From the NCBI RefSeq assembly GCF_026421305.1, contig NZ_JAPJBQ010000013.1, forward strand, positions 1-58,956: a DNA stretch of 58,956 nucleotides, read 5' to 3'. The notes under the pieces are model-generated. The model was not told where the DNA came from and ran no database searches. It saw only the letters and a program-made list of their open reading frames with translations. Of this stretch, positions 58,763-58,956 are shown in pieces. Position numbers and translations under genes: made by a program. The DNA is from Dyella silvae (GTDB lineage: Bacteria; Pseudomonadota; Gammaproteobacteria; Xanthomonadales; Rhodanobacteraceae). Within the stretch, counting starts at the first letter, position 1. Every line of letters begins with the position of its first letter.

Positions 58763-58956
58763 TTTTTGACGGTGCGGCGACCTGGCTCGCCTGCGGCGGG
58801 CTTCCGCTGCCCTGCCGGGCAGCGGGTCACTTCTCTTTGCGTGGCCAAAGAGAAGTAACCAAGAGAAAGGCCACCCCGATGGCGCGCCCTTCGGGTGCGC
58901 GGGCGGGTTACGGGGTTTTTCGACAGGACATCCCTGTCCTGTCGAAAAACCCCGTA
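58763..58956. repeat. AAAGAGAAGTAACC element ending in perfect palindrome
   Basis: A dispersed element with CACTTCTCTTTGCG and AAAGAGAAGTAACCAAGAGA, related to 42285-42470. At its right, TACGGGGTTTTTCGACAGGA plus CA (58909-58930) and its exact reverse complement (58935-58956) form a palindrome with 22-base arms and a 4-base centre at the window edge. Confidence 0.65.

Overview
The window looks like a chromosomal segment of a high-GC gammaproteobacterium of the Xanthomonadales, most likely Rhodanobacteraceae (Dyella, Luteibacter or Rhodanobacter type). This is an inference from gene families: a DPP-IV-type S9 peptidase, M13, M28 and M56 peptidases, DUF2167, a VirB6-like protein, a chaperone-usher pilus, perfect CRP/Clp-type sites, and several dispersed hairpin repeat families typical of that order. 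No rRNA, tRNA or CRISPR array was seen.

Positions 1-6430 form an accessory, visibly AT-richer island. It starts with the 3' end of an IS30-family transposase, continues with single orphan genes separated by short inverted repeats (an unknown gene, a YcxB-like protein, an unknown small protein and a solitary HigA-like regulator), and ends in a leftward block. The block holds an orphan VirB6-like membrane protein fused to a C-terminal GH24 lysozyme domain, coupled by an ATGA overlap to a small exported protein and followed by two more exported proteins. I read it as a secreted muramidase toxin with periplasmic immunity proteins; this is the most interesting part of the window. A frameshifted relic of a homoserine dehydrogenase C-terminus lies just beyond it.

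Positions 6680-22260 hold ordinary metabolic and envelope genes: an aldo/keto reductase with a divergent LysR regulator, an exported amidohydrolase, a FAD monooxygenase, a glutathione transferase, a thioesterase, an MdtJI-type SMR pair, a DPP-IV peptidase, a BlaI/M56 regulatory pair with two perfect operators, an SPFH lipoprotein and two tandem bacteriohemerythrins. Positions 22260-26800 carry nrdA and nrdB. nrdA has a recognisable promoter, NrdR-like boxes and a cobalamin riboswitch; a repeat-flanked GIY-YIG nuclease gene lies antisense between nrdA and nrdB.

Positions 26900-47940 hold a DJ-1/M13 peptidase pair, stress and envelope genes (YceI, GST, SRPBCC), an epimerase gene interrupted by an in-frame TGA, a flavin reductase/ArsR pair, a ClpP-like membrane protein, DUF2167, an M28 peptidase, dbpA, a sugar porter, rluF, a YadGH-type ABC exporter and a ferredoxin-NADP reductase.

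Positions 48000-53740 encode a chaperone-usher pilus (pilin, chaperone, usher, tip adhesin, all leftward) facing a short rightward pilin-like gene preceded by two perfect CRP/Clp sites. The right end is a five-gene operon (membrane protein, XRE regulator, exported alpha/beta hydrolase, NatA- and NatB-like ABC exporter) behind two dyads that look like autoregulatory operators. It finishes in repeats, the last being a perfect 22-bp-arm palindrome at the window edge.
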